Source: Lawsonella clevelandensis (GTDB taxonomy: Bacteria; Actinomycetota; Actinomycetes; Mycobacteriales; Mycobacteriaceae). From it: a stretch of 64,000 nt of DNA. Positions 19,291-31,335 of this stretch are shown one piece after another. Position numbers and translations under genes: made by a program. The stretch's first letter is position 1; each line of letters opens with the position of its first letter. The stretch is from positions 1,796,552 through 1,860,551 of the forward strand of contig NZ_CP009312.1 of the NCBI RefSeq assembly GCF_001293125.1. The letters run 5' to 3'. A model generated the notes under the pieces. That model ran no database searches and was not told the DNA's origin. It was given only the letters and a program-made list of their open reading frames with translations.

Positions 19291-19674
19291 GTGGCACGAG
19301 TAAAGCGGGCAGTGAATGCCCAGAAGAAGCGTCGCACCATACTGGAAGGTGCCTCCGGCTACCGCGGTCAGCGTTCCCGCCTCTACCGCAAGGCTAAGGA
19401 GCAGACCCTCCACTCAATGACTTACTCCTACCGGGACCGCCGTGCCCGTAAGGGAGACTTCCGCAAACTGTGGATCGCACGGATTAACGCTGCCGCTCGC
19501 CAGAACGACATGACCTACAACCGCTTCATGCAGGGTCTGCGTCTTGCCGGCATCGATCTGGATCGTAAGGTTCTCGCGGAAATCGCTGTCTCTGACGCCG
19601 CTGCCTTCACTGCGCTGGTGGATGCCGCTCGCAAGGCACTGCCGGAGGACGTCAACGCCCCCGCTGCTGAGTAG
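19291..19674 (+). CDS. rplT: 50S ribosomal protein L20
   Basis: 127 aa from GTG at 19291. The start [30 protein letters not shown] is the basic extension that binds 23S rRNA. The C-terminal half ([27 protein letters not shown]) is the globular domain that in other bacteria also binds the operon leader. L20 is needed early in 50S assembly. It closes the infC operon, 17 bp before the tsnR-type methyltransferase. Confidence 0.97.
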   Translation: MARVKRAVNAQKKRRTILEGASGYRGQRSRLYRKAKEQTLHSMTYSYRDRRARKGDFRKLWIARINAAARQNDMTYNRFMQGLRLAGIDLDRKVLAEIAVSDAAAFTALVDAARKALPEDVNAPAAE

Positions 19675-19691
19675 CAGTAAAGCGCACGCCT

Positions 19692-20519
19692 GTGGTACAC
19701 CATACTTCTGAACGACCCGTGGAGATCTTCACCGAACGAACTCCGCGGGTCGTTTCCGCGGCTAAACTTCACCGCCCAGCGCAGCGACGTAAAACTGGGC
19801 AGTTTCTCGCAGAAGGGTGGAATGCCGTCTCCGAGGCCATTCGTTACGGTGATGTCATTGATGTCTACGTCACTGAGGACGCCGCTGCACGCTTTGCCAG
19901 TACGGTGGTGAGCGCCCGCGATCGTCGCTTGCATGTTCACTACATCAGCCCGAAAGCAGACAAGCTCCTCACCGACACTGTCACGCCGCCTGGCATTTAC
20001 GCTGTCTGCCAGTCGACAGTGACTGATCTGGCGACAGCTCTCGACCAACAGCCTCACCCACAGCTGGTGCTGGTAGGCGTTGACACTAATGATCCTGGCA
20101 ATGCGGGGACAATGGTCCGACTCGCCGACGCCTTTGGTGCGGATCTCGTGGTTTTTGCTGGTCATTCAGTCGATCCCGAGAACACAAAGTGTGTGCGCTC
20201 ATCCGCGGGCAGCATCTACCACCTGCCAGTATGCCGGGAGAGCGATACAGAAGCCGCCCTCACCGCGTTGCAGAGCTGCGGCATCCAACTGCTGGCGACA
20301 ACAATGGACGGAGAAGTGCGTCTGGACCAGGCAGAGCAGCTGCTGAGCCGTCCCACCGCGTGGCTGATGGGCAGTGAAGCACACGGTCTCGACCCGGCTG
20401 TTGCCGCTCAAGCTGACCACACTGTCACTATCCCTATCCGAGGTCGGGCGGAGAGTCTGAACCTCGCCACCGCCGCCTCGATCTGCCTCTACACTTCCGC
20501 AACAGCACAGCAGGCGTGA
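19692..20519 (+). CDS. RNA 2'-O-ribose methyltransferase, SpoU/TrmH (TsnR-like) family
   Basis: 275 aa if GTG at 19692 is used; a GTG at 19719 (MEIFTERTPRVV) matches the mycobacterial homologue better, and neither has a clear ribosome binding site. The N-terminal SpoU substrate-binding domain (KLHRPAQRRKTGQFLAEGWNAVSEAI) is followed by a trefoil-knot SPOUT domain. The three family motifs are present: NDPGNAGTMVRLADAFGAD, GSEAHGLDP and IPIRGRAESLNLATAASI. It methylates a ribose in rRNA or tRNA using S-adenosylmethionine; the exact nucleotide cannot be told. Its place between rplT and pheS is conserved in actinobacteria. Confidence 0.9.
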   Translation: MVHHTSERPVEIFTERTPRVVSAAKLHRPAQRRKTGQFLAEGWNAVSEAIRYGDVIDVYVTEDAAARFASTVVSARDRRLHVHYISPKADKLLTDTVTPPGIYAVCQSTVTDLATALDQQPHPQLVLVGVDTNDPGNAGTMVRLADAFGADLVVFAGHSVDPENTKCVRSSAGSIYHLPVCRESDTEAALTALQSCGIQLLATTMDGEVRLDQAEQLLSRPTAWLMGSEAHGLDPAVAAQADHTVTIPIRGRAESLNLATAASICLYTSATAQQA

Positions 20520-20555
20520 AGCCCGGCCGGGTCATGCACTAGGCTAGAGGCTTGA

Positions 20556-21629
<1,074 letters not shown>

Positions 21630-21689
21630 ACCCAGCACATATCCCTCAGACATCTATTCCACTCGCTTTCCCGCTTACAAGGATGTACC

Positions 21690-24182
21690 GTGTTCGTTCC
21701 CCAAAGTTGGCTCACTGAGACCCTCGACAAGTGCAACCCGGGCTGGTCTGTCAGTACCGCAGACCTCGACGCTGGCTTCGTGAAGGTTGGTTTCGAAATC
21801 GAGGGTGTTCCGCAGCCTCTCCCTACTATTACCGGACCACTGGTGGTGGGCCAGGTGATGGAGATTGAAGAACTAGAAGGCTTCAAGAAGCCTATCCGTT
21901 TCTGCCATGTGGAGGTCGGAAACGATAATGGGGAGCTACAGGAGATTATCTGCGGTGCGCGCAACTTCAAGCTCCACGACCTGGTCATCGTTGCACTTCC
22001 CGGGACTGTCCTCCCTGGCGGTTTTGAGATCAGCGAACGCAAAACGTATGGCCACATGTCCCGCGGCATGATGTGCTCAGCTACCGAGCTGGGTATTGGG
22101 CAGGACCACTCCGGCATTATTACCCTCCGGCCGGGAACTGCCGACCCGGGTAGCGACGCCTACGAACTGCTCCAGCTTGATGATGCTGTCTTTGAAGTGA
22201 ACATCACCCCGGACCGCGGTTATGCACTGTCGGTACGTGGGTTGGCCCGCGAGATTGCGACTTCCTTTGGCCTCACCTACGACGATATTGCGGTTGCACA
22301 AGAGCTTGGAAATGAAGGAGAGGCGTGGCCCGTTACTATTGATCCGGAGACTGGTGCAGATCGTTTTATTGCGCGTCGCGTCACAGGTATTGATCCGCAG
22401 GCCGTCACTCCCTGGTGGATGCAGCGGCGTTTGCTGCTCTCCGGAGTACGTCCCATCAGCCCGGCGGTGGACGTGACGAACTATGTCATGCTGGAGCTCG
22501 GGCAGCCGATGCACGCTTACGATGTGTCGAAATTGCAGGGCGGTATAACCGTGCGGTGCGCTCAGGCTGGCGAGAAGCTCGTCACTCTCGATGATGTGGA
22601 ACGAGAGCTGTCTGTGGAAGATGTCATTATCGCCGATGATTCTGGTGCCATCGGTTTGGCTGGTGTGATGGGCGGTGCTTCCACCGAGGTAGGTGAGGAC
22701 ACCACGGACATTCTCTTCGAAGCCGCACACTTCGATTCTCTTCATGTTTTCCGCACTGGACGCCGCCATAAGCTCAGCTCGGAATCCTCTCGTCGTTTCG
22801 AGCGCAAGGTCGACCCAGTCGTGTGTCGTGCTGCTGCTGACCGTGCTGCTACCCTCTTGATGGAGATCGCCGGCGGCACCGTAGAGCCGCTGCTGACCGA
22901 TGTCGGCGATATTTCCCTGGCGGCGCCGATTGTCTTCCCCGACAATCGGCCTAGCGTTGTGGCTGGTGTGGATTATCCTGCTGGTACCACTCGGCGTCGT
23001 CTGGAAGAGGTGGGTTGCACGGTCGAGGACACTCCCGGGGAGCCCGGCATGCTGACTGTCACTCCGCCGACGTGGCGCCCTGATCTGCAGATGCGCGCCG
23101 ATCTGGTGGAAGAAGTGCTGCGTTTGGAAGGGCTGGAACAGATTCCAGTAAGGCTCCCGCACGCACCGTCTGGTCGTGGTCTGACCCCGGAGCAGCGCCG
23201 TCGCCGGATTGTGAACAAGGCATTGGCATATGCCGGTTACGTGGAGATTCTCCCCACCCCCTTCATGTCGAACAAGGTGTTTGACGAGTGGGGATTGGCA
23301 GAGGATGATCCGCGGCGGACTGTCACCACTGTGCTCAATCCTCTCGATTCGGACTACGCATGCTTGGCGACGACCTTGCTCCCCTCGATGTTTGATGTGG
23401 TGAAGCGGAACGTCTCCCGAGGCCAGCGCGATCTTGGTCTCTATGGTGTGGAAGAAGTATGTCTTCCGGATGAGTCCACTCGCCCCATGCCCATGCTGCC
23501 TACCAATAAGCGCCCCTCTGATGATGAGATTACCGCTTTGATGGCCGCTCTCCCGCAGCAGCCTCTGCATGTGGCTGCGGTGCTTACCGGTCTGCGTGAT
23601 CAAGCCGGTCCGTGGGGTGAGGGACGTGCTGCCGATGTGTGGGACATTATTGAAGCCGCACGTCAGGTCGGTCGGGCTGTAGGTGCCGAATTCCACTTCG
23701 AGAAGGCCGATCTGCTGCCGTGGCATCCCGGCCGCTGTGCTGCTGTTTATCTCGGCGATGAGCTAGTGGGCTACGCCGGTGAAGTCCACCCGCAGGTGCT
23801 TGAAAAGTGTGGATTGCCCGCTCGTATGTGCGCTATGGAGCTCAATGTGTCGGCTCTTCCTGAGGCATATCATGGACAGTCTCCAGTCGTCTCCCCCTAC
23901 CCGCCGGTCTACCAGGACGTTGCATTGGTGGTGGAGAAGGATGTACCGCAGGCGGATATCGCGGCCGCCCTCTACGAGGGTGGGGGAGAACTTCTGGAAA
24001 GCGTCAAGCTATTCGATATTTATGAGTCGGAGCAGCTGGGAGCGGACAAGCGGTCCTTGGCCTTTGCGTTGAGCTTCCGGTCTACAGAGCGGACGTTGAC
24101 GGAAGAAGATGCTTCCGCGGCCCGTGATGCGGCCGTGACGGTTGCTGCCGAACGTTTCGGCGCGGAGCTGCGGGCTATATAA
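21690..24182 (+). CDS. pheT: Phenylalanine-tRNA ligase beta subunit
   Basis: 830 aa, normal for the family. Domain order is standard: N-terminal tRNA-binding OB fold (residues ~40-150, VGQVMEIEEL...ICGARNF), B3/B4 editing region (VTNYVMLELGQPMHAYDVSKL), B5 domain (~400-470, TTRRRLEEVGCTVED), catalytic-like core, and the C-terminal anticodon-binding FDX-ACB domain (SPYPPVYQDVALVVEKDVP...). It hydrolyses mischarged Tyr-tRNA-Phe and binds the anticodon. The start is GTG at 21690, after AAGGA. It is coupled to pheS. Confidence 0.96.
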   Translation: MFVPQSWLTETLDKCNPGWSVSTADLDAGFVKVGFEIEGVPQPLPTITGPLVVGQVMEIEELEGFKKPIRFCHVEVGNDNGELQEIICGARNFKLHDLVIVALPGTVLPGGFEISERKTYGHMSRGMMCSATELGIGQDHSGIITLRPGTADPGSDAYELLQLDDAVFEVNITPDRGYALSVRGLAREIATSFGLTYDDIAVAQELGNEGEAWPVTIDPETGADRFIARRVTGIDPQAVTPWWMQRRLLLSGVRPISPAVDVTNYVMLELGQPMHAYDVSKLQGGITVRCAQAGEKLVTLDDVERELSVEDVIIADDSGAIGLAGVMGGASTEVGEDTTDILFEAAHFDSLHVFRTGRRHKLSSESSRRFERKVDPVVCRAAADRAATLLMEIAGGTVEPLLTDVGDISLAAPIVFPDNRPSVVAGVDYPAGTTRRRLEEVGCTVEDTPGEPGMLTVTPPTWRPDLQMRADLVEEVLRLEGLEQIPVRLPHAPSGRGLTPEQRRRRIVNKALAYAGYVEILPTPFMSNKVFDEWGLAEDDPRRTVTTVLNPLDSDYACLATTLLPSMFDVVKRNVSRGQRDLGLYGVEEVCLPDESTRPMPMLPTNKRPSDDEITALMAALPQQPLHVAAVLTGLRDQAGPWGEGRAADVWDIIEAARQVGRAVGAEFHFEKADLLPWHPGRCAAVYLGDELVGYAGEVHPQVLEKCGLPARMCAMELNVSALPEAYHGQSPVVSPYPPVYQDVALVVEKDVPQADIAAALYEGGGELLESVKLFDIYESEQLGADKRSLAFALSFRSTERTLTEEDASAARDAAVTVAAERFGAELRAI

Positions 24183-24244
24183 AGACTTTCGGCACGGCTG
24201 GGGAACAAGGCGACGACAACGAATTTTAGTGGAATGATGTGTGC

Positions 24245-25090
24245 ATGACCTTTATTTCACGAGAAGTTCCACGCGTCTTGTCTATTGCTGGCACTGACCC
24301 CACTGGCGGTGCGGGTCTACAGGCAGACCTGAAGTCTATTGCGGCAGCAGGCGGCTACGGTATGGCTGTGGTGACGGCGTTGGTGGCTCAGAATACTTGC
24401 GGCGTTCGTTCCGTCCACACTCCTCCTTTGAGCTTTTTGCAGGAGCAGCTTGATGCCGTCACTGATGATGTTGTTATCGATGCGGTGAAGATTGGCATGC
24501 TGGGAGATACGGCCATTACCCAGTTAATTGGCGAATGGTTGCAGCAAGTTAAGCCGCCGGTGGTTGTTCTCGACCCGGTTATGGTGGCCACTAGTGGGGA
24601 TCGGCTTTTGACTGCCGAGGCTGAGGAGGCAATGCGTGGCTTGGTCGCGACTGTTGGTGACGTTGCTGACCTTGCTGTTGTGACACCTAATGTTCCAGAA
24701 CTTGCGGTGTTGGTGGGGCAGGATCGTGCCGAGAGTTTGGGGGAGGCGTTAGTGCAAGGTGAACGTGTGCTGGCGACGACGCAGGCCGCTGTCCTTGTTA
24801 AGGGTGGTCATCTGGAGTCGGAAACAATGACTGATACGTTGCTCCAGCGGGACGCTGATGCTGCCACGTTTACACATCCCCATGTGGCAACATCCAATAC
24901 GCATGGGACGGGTTGTTCGTTGTCGTCTGGTTTGGCGACTCGCATTGCACAATCGGGCGACGTGGTGCGGGCGACTCAGTTGACGACTGATTGGTTGTAT
25001 GGTGCCATTTTCCATTCCGATCTTTTAGAGGTTGGTAAAGGGCATGGGCCGGTATTCCATGGCTGGGAGACGGATCCCAGCTGTCAGTAG
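24245..25090 (+). CDS. thiD: Hydroxymethylpyrimidine/phosphomethylpyrimidine kinase
   Basis: 281 aa from ATG at 24245 (a GTG two codons earlier is possible). Ribokinase-fold enzyme that phosphorylates HMP and then HMP-P for thiamine synthesis. Family signatures: VLSIAGTDPTGGAGLQADLKSIAAAGGYG at the N-terminus, VVLDPVMVATSGDRLL, and the anion-hole motif NTHGTGCSLSSG near residue 220. No other thiamine gene or TPP riboswitch is adjacent, so it stands alone between pheT and the arginine operon and may serve salvage. The ribosome binding site is poor. Confidence 0.93.
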   Translation: MTFISREVPRVLSIAGTDPTGGAGLQADLKSIAAAGGYGMAVVTALVAQNTCGVRSVHTPPLSFLQEQLDAVTDDVVIDAVKIGMLGDTAITQLIGEWLQQVKPPVVVLDPVMVATSGDRLLTAEAEEAMRGLVATVGDVADLAVVTPNVPELAVLVGQDRAESLGEALVQGERVLATTQAAVLVKGGHLESETMTDTLLQRDADAATFTHPHVATSNTHGTGCSLSSGLATRIAQSGDVVRATQLTTDWLYGAIFHSDLLEVGKGHGPVFHGWETDPSCQ

Positions 25091-25154
25091 TTATCCTGTG
25101 TTGGCTGGTAATGCCTCTTTTTCAAGCCATATGTCGGGTGGAGAACGGGTGGTA

Positions 25155-25206
25155 GAGACACCCCAAAGGTTTTGAATAATATTGCAAAATGGTGAATAAT
25201 CAAAGA
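25155..25206 (+). promoter_or_regulatory. argC promoter with overlapping ArgR-like site
   Basis: GAGACA at 25155-25160 (four of six), 16-nt spacer, TAATAT at 25177-25182. Transcription is expected near 25189, exactly where the in-frame ATG lies, so the mRNA may be leaderless. TGAATAATATTGCA at 25173-25186 differs at two positions from the arginine box TGAAT(W4)ATTCA and covers the -10; TGAATAAT is repeated at 25193-25200. ArgR binding here would block transcription. By-eye call. Confidence 0.55.
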
Positions 25207-26268
25207 ATGAGTATATCAGTCGCAGTTGCTGGAGCCACCGGATACGCAGGATCCGAGATTCTTCGTCTCCTGCTTACCCATCCCGCCTATCAGAATGGCG
25301 AGCTCACTCTTGGCGCCCTGTGCGCCAATAGCAACGCCGGCCAAAAGGTAGGCGAGTTTCATCCTCATTTGGCTCCGCTCGCCGATCGAACCTTTGTCGA
25401 AACCTCTCTCGAGACGCTGCAGGGACACGACGTCGTCTTTATGGCGCTGCCGCATGGCCACTCTGGCGCACTCGCCCACTCCCTGACTACTGTGGCCGCC
25501 GCTTCCGGACACGACGCCCCGCTCGTTATCGACTGTGCAGCAGACTTTCGTCTTCGTGATGCACAGGCCTGGGAGAAGTGGTACCAGTGCGAGTACCAAG
25601 GATCCTGGGCCTACGGCCTACCGGAACTCCCCGGGCATCGTGACGCAGTGCGTGCTGCGCGCACCGTTGCAGTACCCGGCTGTTTCCCCACCGGTGCTTC
25701 CCTCGCTCTGTACCCCGCGGTCCAGGCAGGCATTACCGATGGGAATCTTTCCGTGGTCTCTTTTTCCGGTACCTCTGGCGCTGGAAAGGGAGCCAAGGTC
25801 GCCAACCTCCATGCCGAGGTGAGTGGTTCGGCGAAAGCCTATAACGTCGCCGGTCGGCACCGTCATACTCCGGAGATCTTGCAGAACATGCAAGAGCTCA
25901 CCGAACAAGAACTTACGGTGAGTTTTACCCCAGTACTTGCCCCCATGACACGCGGTATCCTTACCACCGCTTTTGCGACAACCCACGCCACCCTAGAAGA
26001 GGTGCAGCGTCTCTACGAAGAGGCCTATCGTGATGAGCCTTTCATCCAGTTGCTTCCCTATGGGCAGCAACCACAGTCGAAGTCTGTCGTGGGATCCAAC
26101 AACGTACAAATTGCTGTCGACGTCGATACTGCTGCACACCGACTCGTCATTACCGCAGTCATCGATAATCTTGTGAAGGGTACCGCCGGCGCTGCAGTGC
26201 AGTGCATGAACCTTATGCTGGGATGGCCGGAAACCACCGGTCTCTACACCGTAGGTTTGGCTCCCTAA
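25189..26268 (+). CDS. argC: N-acetyl-gamma-glutamyl-phosphate reductase
   Basis: 359 aa. Third step of arginine synthesis: NADPH-dependent reduction of N-acetylglutamyl phosphate to the semialdehyde. The N-terminal Rossmann motif is VAVAGATGYAGSEILRLL; the active-site Cys sits in VAVPGCFPTGASLAL; GRHRHTPEI is the other conserved active-site stretch. Two start codons are possible, ATG at 25189 and ATG at 25207. Neither has a Shine-Dalgarno sequence, and 25189 coincides with the predicted transcription start, which suggests leaderless translation. It is the first gene of argCJBDFR, probably repressed by ArgR. Confidence 0.95.
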   Translation: MVNNQRMSISVAVAGATGYAGSEILRLLLTHPAYQNGELTLGALCANSNAGQKVGEFHPHLAPLADRTFVETSLETLQGHDVVFMALPHGHSGALAHSLTTVAAASGHDAPLVIDCAADFRLRDAQAWEKWYQCEYQGSWAYGLPELPGHRDAVRAARTVAVPGCFPTGASLALYPAVQAGITDGNLSVVSFSGTSGAGKGAKVANLHAEVSGSAKAYNVAGRHRHTPEILQNMQELTEQELTVSFTPVLAPMTRGILTTAFATTHATLEEVQRLYEEAYRDEPFIQLLPYGQQPQSKSVVGSNNVQIAVDVDTAAHRLVITAVIDNLVKGTAGAAVQCMNLMLGWPETTGLYTVGLAP

Positions 26269-26295
26269 CGTCTTCCAAAGAAGAGGAAAACCATC

Positions 26296-27489
26296 ATGAC
26301 TATCACCCGCACCGCTGGTGTGACCGCTGCACAAGGTTTTCGTGCAGCGGGGGTCGCTGCCGGCGTGAAAAAACACGGTGGCCTAGATATGGCCCTCGTT
26401 GTTAACGAGGGGCCGCAGCTCACTGCAGCCGGCGTGTTCACCTCCAATCGTTTCCAAGCCGCTCCTGTCCTCTGGTCGCGAGAAATCCTTACTGATGGAG
26501 AACTGCGTGCTGTCGTCCTGAACTCGGGCGGAGCCAATGCGTGTACTGGTGCAGTAGGGCTGGAAGACGCTAAAGAAGAAGCAATTCATCTCGCACTGCA
26601 GCTGACGGATGCAGGCATCCCCACTAACGCTGGACAGGTTGCGATCTGCTCGACCGGTGTCATCGGCGATCGACTCCCCATGCCAGCTATTTTGGGAGGA
26701 ATCGAGGCTCTTCCGGGCCTCTTAGGAAATACCCCAGAGAAAGGGCTGGAAGCCGCAACCGCCATTATGACCACTGACACCGTCGCCAAGCAGAGTGAAT
26801 ACACCTCTGCTGCGGGATGGAAAGTGGGAGGCATGGTCAAGGGAGCTGGCATGATCGCGCCTAGCCTAGCCACCATGCTCTGCGTCATCACCACTGACGC
26901 TATCGCCAACCAGGCGGATCTCGAAGCTGCTCTCCGTTTCTCCGCTACCTATAGCTTTGATCGTCTCGATGTTGATGGCTCTACCTCCACGAATGACACT
27001 GTGCTGGTGATGGCAAACGGGGCGAGCGGAGTTGTCGCGAACCAGGCAGAACTCACTGAAGCTATTTTTGCAGTCTGCGATGACCTCGCTGACCAGATGA
27101 TGAGTGATGCAGAGGGAGTGACGAAGTGCTGCATCATTACCGTCATGGGAGCAGAGACCGAAGCTGATGCGCTCACCGCTGCTCGCGTGGTTGCGCGCGA
27201 CAACCTGGTGAAGACTGCACTCTTTGGACAAGACCCGAACTGGGGTCGTGTGCTCGCCACTTTGGGTGTTGCTCCGGTAACGATGGACGTTCTCAAGGTG
27301 ACGGTAGCGTTCAATGGCAAGGAAGTGTTCGCCAATGGTGGCGGGCTACCTGATGCTCGCTCCATCGATATGACGGGCGATCGTATCCATGTCGAGATCA
27401 ATCTTGGGGTAGGCGAGGAATCCGCCAGTATTCGCACTACTGATCTTTCGCATGCCTATGTTGAGATCAACTCGGCATACACCACCTAA
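26296..27489 (+). CDS. argJ: Bifunctional ornithine acetyltransferase / N-acetylglutamate synthase
   Basis: 397 aa. Moves the acetyl group from N-acetylornithine to glutamate, which recycles acetyl groups and replaces ArgE. The self-cleavage site is visible in KGAGMIAPSLATMLCVITTDA: cleavage before the Thr of ATML yields alpha and beta chains and frees the nucleophile. NSGGANACTG and DPNWGRVLATLG are other family signatures. The ATG at 26296 follows GAAGAGGAAA. It comes 27 bp after argC. Confidence 0.96.
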   Translation: MTITRTAGVTAAQGFRAAGVAAGVKKHGGLDMALVVNEGPQLTAAGVFTSNRFQAAPVLWSREILTDGELRAVVLNSGGANACTGAVGLEDAKEEAIHLALQLTDAGIPTNAGQVAICSTGVIGDRLPMPAILGGIEALPGLLGNTPEKGLEAATAIMTTDTVAKQSEYTSAAGWKVGGMVKGAGMIAPSLATMLCVITTDAIANQADLEAALRFSATYSFDRLDVDGSTSTNDTVLVMANGASGVVANQAELTEAIFAVCDDLADQMMSDAEGVTKCCIITVMGAETEADALTAARVVARDNLVKTALFGQDPNWGRVLATLGVAPVTMDVLKVTVAFNGKEVFANGGGLPDARSIDMTGDRIHVEINLGVGEESASIRTTDLSHAYVEINSAYTT

Positions 27490-27551
27490 TGTGGGTACTA
27501 CCCCTATTCACCTATCACACCATTACACGATAAAGAGGTTCTGAGGTCATC

Positions 27552-28529
27552 ATGAATAGTGAGACCGACCAGGACGCGATTGAACAATCGCTCCATATTC
27601 CCGAACTCGCCCCCCAACAGCGTGCCGCTGTCTATACCGAGGCCTTGCCGTGGATTCAACAATTCGCCGGCAAGATCATCGTCGTCAAATATGGCGGAAA
27701 CGCCATGGTGGATGACCGGCTTAAAGCAGCTTTCGCCAAGGACATGGTGATGCTACGCGCGTGCGGAGCTCACCCGGTTGTCGTCCATGGTGGGGGGCCG
27801 CAGATTAACTCCATGCTGTCCCGTTTGGGCATTGAAGGTGAGTTCCGGGGTGGATTCCGTGTCACCACAGATGAGGTATTGGACGTTGTCCGCATGGTGC
27901 TCTTCGGCAAGGTTGGCCGTGAACTCGTGGGCCTCATCAACAACTTCGGAGCCTATGCCGTGGGTATTTCCGGAGAGGATGCGCAACTGCTCACCGCTCG
28001 GAAACGTACCGTTCTCGTGGAGGGTGTACCCACTGATATTGGCTTGGTCGGCGATATCACGGAAGTGAATCCCGATGCGGTGCATGACCTTATCAACGCA
28101 GGCCGTATCCCCGTCGTAACGACGATTGCCCCTGACCCGGATGGGCAAGTCTTCAACGTCAACGCGGACACCGCTTCAGCTGCTTTGGCAGTTGCTTTGG
28201 GAGCAGAGAAGCTCGTTATGCTGACAGATGTGGACGGCTTCTACACAGACTGGCCGAATAGAGAAAGCCTTGTTACCCGTATCGATACCGATACTTTGCG
28301 AGGTCTGCTACCTTCCCTGGAAGCTGGCATGGTTCCCAAGATGGAAGCATGTCTGCGCGCCGTTGAGGGGGGAGTACCTGCAGCCCATGTGATTGACGGT
28401 CGCGTCGGGCATTCAGTCTTACTTGAACTTTTCACGGAAGGCGGTATCGGTACCATGGTGGTGCCCCCAACTTCTAGCCCTACCACCCATAATCACTCCA
28501 CTCATCCTCGTGAGGACAATCTCTCATGA
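27552..28529 (+). CDS. argB: Acetylglutamate kinase
   Basis: 325 aa. Phosphorylates N-acetylglutamate, usually the arginine-inhibited step. The amino acid kinase signature [43 protein letters not shown] starts near residue 37. The N-terminal helix ([20 protein letters not shown]) is of the type that forms the hexamer needed for arginine feedback inhibition. The C-terminus has a His/Thr/Ser-rich tail of ~20 residues beyond the core ([16 protein letters not shown]), which is probably disordered. It overlaps argD by 4 bp (ATGA). Confidence 0.96.
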   Translation: MNSETDQDAIEQSLHIPELAPQQRAAVYTEALPWIQQFAGKIIVVKYGGNAMVDDRLKAAFAKDMVMLRACGAHPVVVHGGGPQINSMLSRLGIEGEFRGGFRVTTDEVLDVVRMVLFGKVGRELVGLINNFGAYAVGISGEDAQLLTARKRTVLVEGVPTDIGLVGDITEVNPDAVHDLINAGRIPVVTTIAPDPDGQVFNVNADTASAALAVALGAEKLVMLTDVDGFYTDWPNRESLVTRIDTDTLRGLLPSLEAGMVPKMEACLRAVEGGVPAAHVIDGRVGHSVLLELFTEGGIGTMVVPPTSSPTTHNHSTHPREDNLS

Positions 28530-29737
28530 CATCTGCCTCTCCCCTCCAGCAGAGCTGGACGAACACCATGATGAATGCCTACGGTACGCCTGCCCTCGGG
28601 CTGGTGCGCGGCAAAGGCTGCATTGTTGAGGACGAAAGCGGTAAAGAATACCTAGACCTCCTCTCGGGGATTGCCGTCAACTGTCTCGGCCATCAGCATC
28701 CTGCCATTATTGAGGCGGTCACCGATCAGCTGCATACTCTTGGGCACACCTCAAACTTTTTTGTGCATCCGCCAGAGGCGCATCTGGCAGAGCGTCTAGT
28801 CACGGCATTCGGAAGCGACCAACCCACCCGCGTCTTCTTCTGTAATTCCGGGGCGGAAGCTAATGAAATCGCTTTTAAGCTTTCTCGGCTGACAGGCCGC
28901 CGCCGTATCTTCACGCACCTTGATGGGTTCCATGGGCGCACTATGGGGTCGCTTGCCCTCACTGGCCAAGAGAAGAAACGTGCCCCCTTCGAGCCCATGC
29001 CAGCTGGAGTTGAATACTTCCCCTTCAACGATTTTGCTGCTTTGCAGGCGCTGGTGGAAAAGGACCCGGAGAATACTGCTGCCGTCATCATTGAGCCCAT
29101 TATGGGTGAAGCGGGCGTCATGGTTCCCGATGACGACTATCTCCAGAAGATTCGTGATCTCACCAGCCATTACGGCATCCTCATGATTTGCGACGAAGTG
29201 CAGACGGGTGTCTACCGTACCGGAGACATGTTCTGTTCACGGGCACAGGGTGTTGTCCCCGATGTCGTGACGCTTGCAAAAGGCCTGGCGGGTGGTTTCC
29301 CCATCGGAGCAGTCCTTGCTACCGGTCCCGCAGCAGGCTTCTTCCAGCCGGGTTCTCACGGCACGACCTTCGGCGGTAATCCCTATTCGTGTGCTGCCGG
29401 TAATGCGGTGCTGGACACGATTGAAGCGGAGAAGCTGAGTGACCATGTGCGTGAGATGGGGGAGCGGTTTATGTCATCCCTTGCGGCTCTGCACCTTCCC
29501 CTGGTGGCGGAGATTCGTGGACGTGGCCTATTAATCGGCGTTGAATTAGCGGAAGCTATCGGCCCCTTCGTCGAACAAGCAGCCCGCGATGCAGGGTTCA
29601 TTATCAATGCCGCCCGGCCTAACGTGCTCCGTATTGCACCACCGCTCATCATCAGCGGTGAACAGATTGATCAAGCAGTCGCTGCCTTCCCCGGCATTCT
29701 CGATGCCGCATTCCATGCCGCGGCTGCACAGTCCTAA
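28526..29737 (+). CDS. argD: Acetylornithine aminotransferase
   Basis: 403 aa. Class III PLP-dependent aminotransferase that makes N-acetylornithine from the semialdehyde with glutamate as donor. Features: [17 protein letters not shown] (PLP phosphate), [23 protein letters not shown] (Asp holding the PLP nitrogen), and the Schiff-base lysine in [15 protein letters not shown]. The ATG overlaps the argB stop, so translation is probably coupled. Confidence 0.96.
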   Translation: MTSASPLQQSWTNTMMNAYGTPALGLVRGKGCIVEDESGKEYLDLLSGIAVNCLGHQHPAIIEAVTDQLHTLGHTSNFFVHPPEAHLAERLVTAFGSDQPTRVFFCNSGAEANEIAFKLSRLTGRRRIFTHLDGFHGRTMGSLALTGQEKKRAPFEPMPAGVEYFPFNDFAALQALVEKDPENTAAVIIEPIMGEAGVMVPDDDYLQKIRDLTSHYGILMICDEVQTGVYRTGDMFCSRAQGVVPDVVTLAKGLAGGFPIGAVLATGPAAGFFQPGSHGTTFGGNPYSCAAGNAVLDTIEAEKLSDHVREMGERFMSSLAALHLPLVAEIRGRGLLIGVELAEAIGPFVEQAARDAGFIINAARPNVLRIAPPLIISGEQIDQAVAAFPGILDAAFHAAAAQS

Positions 29738-29754
29738 ACGACCAGTTGTTCTAA

Positions 29755-31240
<1,486 letters not shown>

Positions 31241-31270
31241 GGTGTCTCCCTCCCGTCACAACTACAGATC

Positions 31271-31291
31271 ATCGACGTTTTAGTCGATAAT
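31271..31291 (+). promoter_or_regulatory. Inverted repeat overlapping a -10 element upstream of argG
   Basis: ATCGAC (31271-31276) and GTCGAT (31283-31288) flank a 6-nt spacer; GATAAT at 31286-31291 is a plausible -10. The -35 is weak. argG may thus have its own promoter within the cluster, with the repeat as a possible operator. It does not resemble the arginine box well. Confidence 0.35.
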
Positions 31292-31335
31292 GGAAAGCGA
31301 GCGCGTCCGACGCTCTCCAAGGAAAGGAAACATTC

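Noticed and set aside
22077..23726. 549-codon minus-strand open frame opposite pheT
   Set aside because: Antisense shadow with random-looking composition; pheT has full family support.
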